A stretch of 16,365 nt of DNA from positions 1 through 16,365 of the forward strand of contig JAGWHV010000013.1 in NCBI GenBank assembly GCA_028866595.1, read 5' to 3'. This document shows, piece by piece, positions 15,073-16,365 of this stretch. The DNA comes from Patescibacteria group bacterium (lineage in GTDB: Bacteria > Patescibacteriota > Minisyncoccia > Phycocordibacterales > UBA6065). The position numbers and the translations under genes were made by a program. The notes below the pieces were generated by a model. It saw only the letters and a program-made list of their open reading frames with translations, was not told the origin of the DNA and did no database searches. Positions within the stretch are counted from its first letter, which is position 1, and each line of letters starts with the position of its first letter.

Positions 15073-15369
15073 ATGATAGATAGAATTGCTATACCTAACT
15101 ACCCAGTCATCTTCGATATTGAAGGCGAGGAATTCATTGCAAGGGATGATCTCACTGTTAGACAAGAGATACTGGTGCTTTCATCAGCTGAAAAGCGTAA
15201 TTTGGATTTTCTTTTCTCCAAGACAAAGGATGACAATAAAAGCCGATTCAACAAAACAGTCGCTTCAATGGTTGCTGAAAAATTGATTGCTCTCAAAGAT
15301 GGTCTCTATTATCTTTTACCAAAAGGCATAAAAGAAATTCAGGATAAAAGTTTGCTGAACCACAAATAA
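15073..15369 (+). CDS. Small protein, possible winged-helix DNA-binding protein
   Basis: 98 residues from ATG at 15073; the frame is open further upstream but that stretch overlaps the terminator hairpin. There is no good Shine-Dalgarno. The second half looks like a winged helix: helix AEKRNLDFLFSK (about 41-52), helix NKTVASMVAEKLIAL, wing KDGLYYLLP, then KGIKEIQDK, similar to the end of MarR/PadR-type domains (LTxKG). No family is recognised with confidence. The gene is visibly more AT-rich than its neighbours, with many AAA, ATT and GAT codons, which suggests different origin. It lies between the sigma gene and tRNA-Ser and ends in its own terminator. Confidence 0.6.
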   Translation: MIDRIAIPNYPVIFDIEGEEFIARDDLTVRQEILVLSSAEKRNLDFLFSKTKDDNKSRFNKTVASMVAEKLIALKDGLYYLLPKGIKEIQDKSLLNHK

Positions 15370-15371
15370 GT

Positions 15372-15408
15372 CAAAACCCCGCCGAGGACGATCCTTTGCG
15401 GGGTTTTG
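15372..15408 (+). terminator. Terminator after the small winged-helix-like gene
   Basis: Perfect 11-bp stem CAAAACCCCGC (15372-15382) / GCGGGGTTTTG (15398-15408), with an inner AGGA/TCCT pairing. The T-run in the stem makes it likely to work on the plus strand, and the A-run at its left end may make it bidirectional. Confidence 0.75.
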
Positions 15409-15445
15409 GCGATACCAATTTATCGAGGCCTCAGGGTCTTCCGAT

Positions 15446-15616
15446 AAAAAAGTCTTAGTGCGGAGACGGAGGGATTCGGTCACGGGTCCTCGCCTGATGG
15501 CTCGGCCCGCGACCCCGACTCGCTCGCCTTCGCGAGCTCCGTCTTTCTCATCAGCCTCCGTGCTCTCGCACTGATGCTCCGCTCGAACGGCATTCAGCCG
15601 TTCTCGCGGATCATTG
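15446..15616 (-). ncRNA. Structured 3' trailer of tRNA-Ser ending in a second copy of the tRNA 3' end
   Basis: Read on the minus strand, the segment after the tRNA folds into successive hairpins: 15585-15603 (7 bp, five-base loop), 15549-15576 (CATCA/TGATG with inner GTGC/GCAC), 15522-15537 (GCTCGC/GCGAGC), and 15478-15514 (nine pairs). In the last stem the non-Watson-Crick pair is G-U on the minus strand but A-C on the plus strand, which supports minus-strand RNA. It ends with a 20-base exact copy of the tRNA 3' end (15459-15478) and a run of six T (15446-15451). It could be a tRNA-linked mini-insertion or a stable RNA. No coding potential is convincing. Confidence 0.5.
15459..15478 (-). repeat. 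Direct repeat of the tRNA-Ser 3' end (att-like)
   Basis: Twenty bases identical to 15615-15634, which covers the acceptor 3' strand, discriminator base and part of the T-arm of tRNA-Ser. The two copies are 156 bases apart in the same orientation. Duplication of a tRNA 3' end is the usual trace of site-specific integration, where one copy restores the tRNA. Confidence 0.7.
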
Positions 15617-15703
15617 CGGAGACGGAGGGATTCGAACCCTCGAGACCCTTTCGAGCCTAACACCTTAGCACGGTGCCGCTTTCGACCACTCAGCCACGTC
15701 TCC
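15617..15703 (-). tRNA. tRNA-Ser(GCU)
   Basis: 87 bases on the minus strand. Acceptor stem GGAGACG / CGTCTCC, D-arm with TGGCTGAGTGG, anticodon loop GTGCTAA with anticodon GCT (reads AGC/AGU), long class II variable arm (GCTCGAAAGGGTCTC region) and T-arm GAGGGTTCGAATCCCTC. The discriminator is G, as expected for serine. The 3' CCA is not encoded (CAA follows), so it needs CCA-adding enzyme. Confidence 0.95.
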
Positions 15704-15733
15704 AACTCGCAGGCGAATAAGACGATATCACAT

Positions 15734-15762
15734 TTGAAAAGATTTCGCCTTCCTGATAGGGT
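15734..15762 (+). promoter_or_regulatory. Candidate promoter for the 148-residue gene
   Basis: TTGAAA (15734-15739), 17-base spacer, then TAGGGT (15757-15762) with a TG two bases before it. This would start transcription just before the Shine-Dalgarno GAGGA (15768-15772), giving a very short leader. Confidence 0.4.
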
Positions 15763-15778
15763 CGACTGAGGAAGACAC

Positions 15779-16225
15779 ATGGAAAAAGACAAGAGCGAAG
15801 AAGACTCGCCCGTCGGCTGGACGGGCAGAGGAAACACAACCCGGGTGCTCAAGAAATTGGGAAACCCTCCCACAATCGTCGCTGGCGAGACGGCATCGGG
15901 CTCGATCAGGCTCCAGCTCTACGGCAGGTATCTCCTCGGTGTTCGGGCTCGCTTCATCATATTCGGCGGGCGGACCAAGCGGCTCGTCGATGAATTCATC
16001 GATTTCAGCCCGGCTAAATGGTCGACGATGTTCGACCTCGGCGGCGAGGTCACGACCGATGCGACCTATGCTCGTGAGATGAACGCGGAATTCGCCGTTC
16101 CCGGCAAATTCCGTCGGACCGGCCCGCGACTCATCATCCTTTGTAAAGACAAGACGGGCCAGGAACCCGAGATGGAGATCAGAGTCATTCCCTCGGTCAG
16201 ATCCGCGGCGAAATGGTCTCTCTGA
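15779..16225 (+). CDS. Hypothetical protein, 148 residues
   Basis: Start ATG has GAGGA seven bases upstream, and a strong intrinsic terminator follows 17 bases after the stop, so this is a genuine single-gene unit. The N-terminus is charged (MEKDKSEEDSP) with no signal peptide, so it is probably cytoplasmic. The rest alternates short hydrophobic strands with polar turns (SIRLQLYGRYLLGVRARF, MNAEFAVPGKF, RLIILCKDK, EMEIRVIPSV), suggesting a mainly beta fold. No catalytic motif, cysteine cluster or membrane segment is visible and I do not recognise the family. It is divergent from tRNA-Ser. Confidence 0.7.
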   Translation: MEKDKSEEDSPVGWTGRGNTTRVLKKLGNPPTIVAGETASGSIRLQLYGRYLLGVRARFIIFGGRTKRLVDEFIDFSPAKWSTMFDLGGEVTTDATYAREMNAEFAVPGKFRRTGPRLIILCKDKTGQEPEMEIRVIPSVRSAAKWSL

Positions 16226-16242
16226 TGCGCTGGACAAGTTCG

Positions 16243-16267
16243 GGCGCCGCTATCGCGGCGCCTTTTT
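16243..16267 (+). terminator. Intrinsic terminator of the 148-residue gene
   Basis: Perfect 8-bp stem GGCGCCGC / GCGGCGCC with loop TATC, followed by TTTTT. The T-run begins the block shared with the element at 8198-8253. Confidence 0.95.
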
Positions 16268-16318
16268 CTATACCAGGAAACCCCGGGCAAGGAAGACTTG
16301 GGCTTCCGACGCCCGGGG
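16263..16318 (+). repeat. Composite hairpin element, copy 2
   Basis: After the terminator T-run come CTATACCAGGAAA and a hairpin: CCCCGGGC (16281-16288), GGAAG (16291-16295), seven-base loop, CTTCC (16303-16307), GCCCGGGG (16311-16318). It has the same order and spacing as copy 1 on the opposite strand; the inner GGAAG/CTTCC is conserved and the outer stem varies by paired changes. Confidence 0.7.
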
Positions 16319-16335
16319 ATGAATGGATCCTTGCA

Positions 16336-16357
16336 CGTCGCATGTACCCATGCGACG
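16336..16357. repeat. Perfect 9-bp inverted repeat at the window end
   Basis: CGTCGCATG (16336-16344), TACC loop, CATGCGACG (16349-16357). There is no T-run before the window ends. It could be a further hairpin of the composite element or a protein-binding palindrome; copy 1 has no obvious counterpart. Confidence 0.5.
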
Positions 16358-16365
16358 CTAGGTAC

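Noticed and set aside
15446..15478. Second complete tRNA-Ser
   Set aside because: Only the last 20 bases of the tRNA are repeated; no D-arm or anticodon arm precedes them.
15316..15873. Minus-strand open frame of 185 codons
   Set aside because: Runs through tRNA-Ser, its folded trailer and two terminators; the repeated peptide FESLRLR/TESLRLR is simply the duplicated tRNA 3' end read as protein.
1..16365. CRISPR array or insertion sequence
   Set aside because: No regularly spaced repeats, no transposase or integrase gene seen on either strand.

Overview
The window looks like bacterial DNA from the Candidate Phyla Radiation (Patescibacteria, probably the Parcubacteria side). The hints are short intergenic gaps, small membrane proteins of unknown function, a lone purine gene and a shortened TrpC-like barrel. 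No ribosomal or 16S marker is present, so this placement is inference. UGA, UAA and UAG all end genes, so the standard stop codons apply.

Region 1 (1-6500): a 5'-truncated D-2-hydroxyacid dehydrogenase on the plus strand meets a minus-strand run. In transcription order that run is a TrpC-like barrel, a polytopic membrane protein, a DoxX-like membrane protein with two DoxX-like halves, a P3A-type (proton pump class) P-type ATPase and a membrane-anchored matrixin protease with a coiled coil. Several of these starts have a -10-like hexamer 6 to 8 bases before the ATG, which suggests leaderless or near-leaderless transcripts.

Region 2 (6500-8200): purD on the minus strand with a clear intrinsic terminator and a palindrome in its promoter region.

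Region 3 (8200-16320), the unusual part: two paralogous SF2 helicases on the minus strand share a core but carry different C-terminal repeat arrays, four homing-endonuclease-associated (HNH_repeat-like) units in one and four zinc ribbons (DUF4379-like) in the other. Divergent from the second is a 752-residue sigma-70 factor with regions 1.1-like, 1.2, 2, 3 and 4, followed by a DnaA domain IV (the DnaA-box-binding HTH) and then a second sigma region 4. The sigma gene and the adjacent helicase share a very similar 5' leader and Shine-Dalgarno context, suggesting coordinated expression. A small winged-helix-like ORF, tRNA-Ser(GCU) and an unknown 148-residue protein follow. The tRNA is trailed by a strongly folded segment of about 140 bases that ends in a second copy of the tRNA 3' end.

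The outer ends of region 3 carry the same composite element in inverted orientation: an intrinsic terminator, a conserved sequence and a GC-rich hairpin with compensatory changes. The cluster may be a mobile or defence/replication-transcription cassette, or the element may be a dispersed genomic repeat; the window alone cannot decide. The strongest candidate for something undescribed is the sigma/DnaA-IV/sigma4 chimera with its helicase partners.
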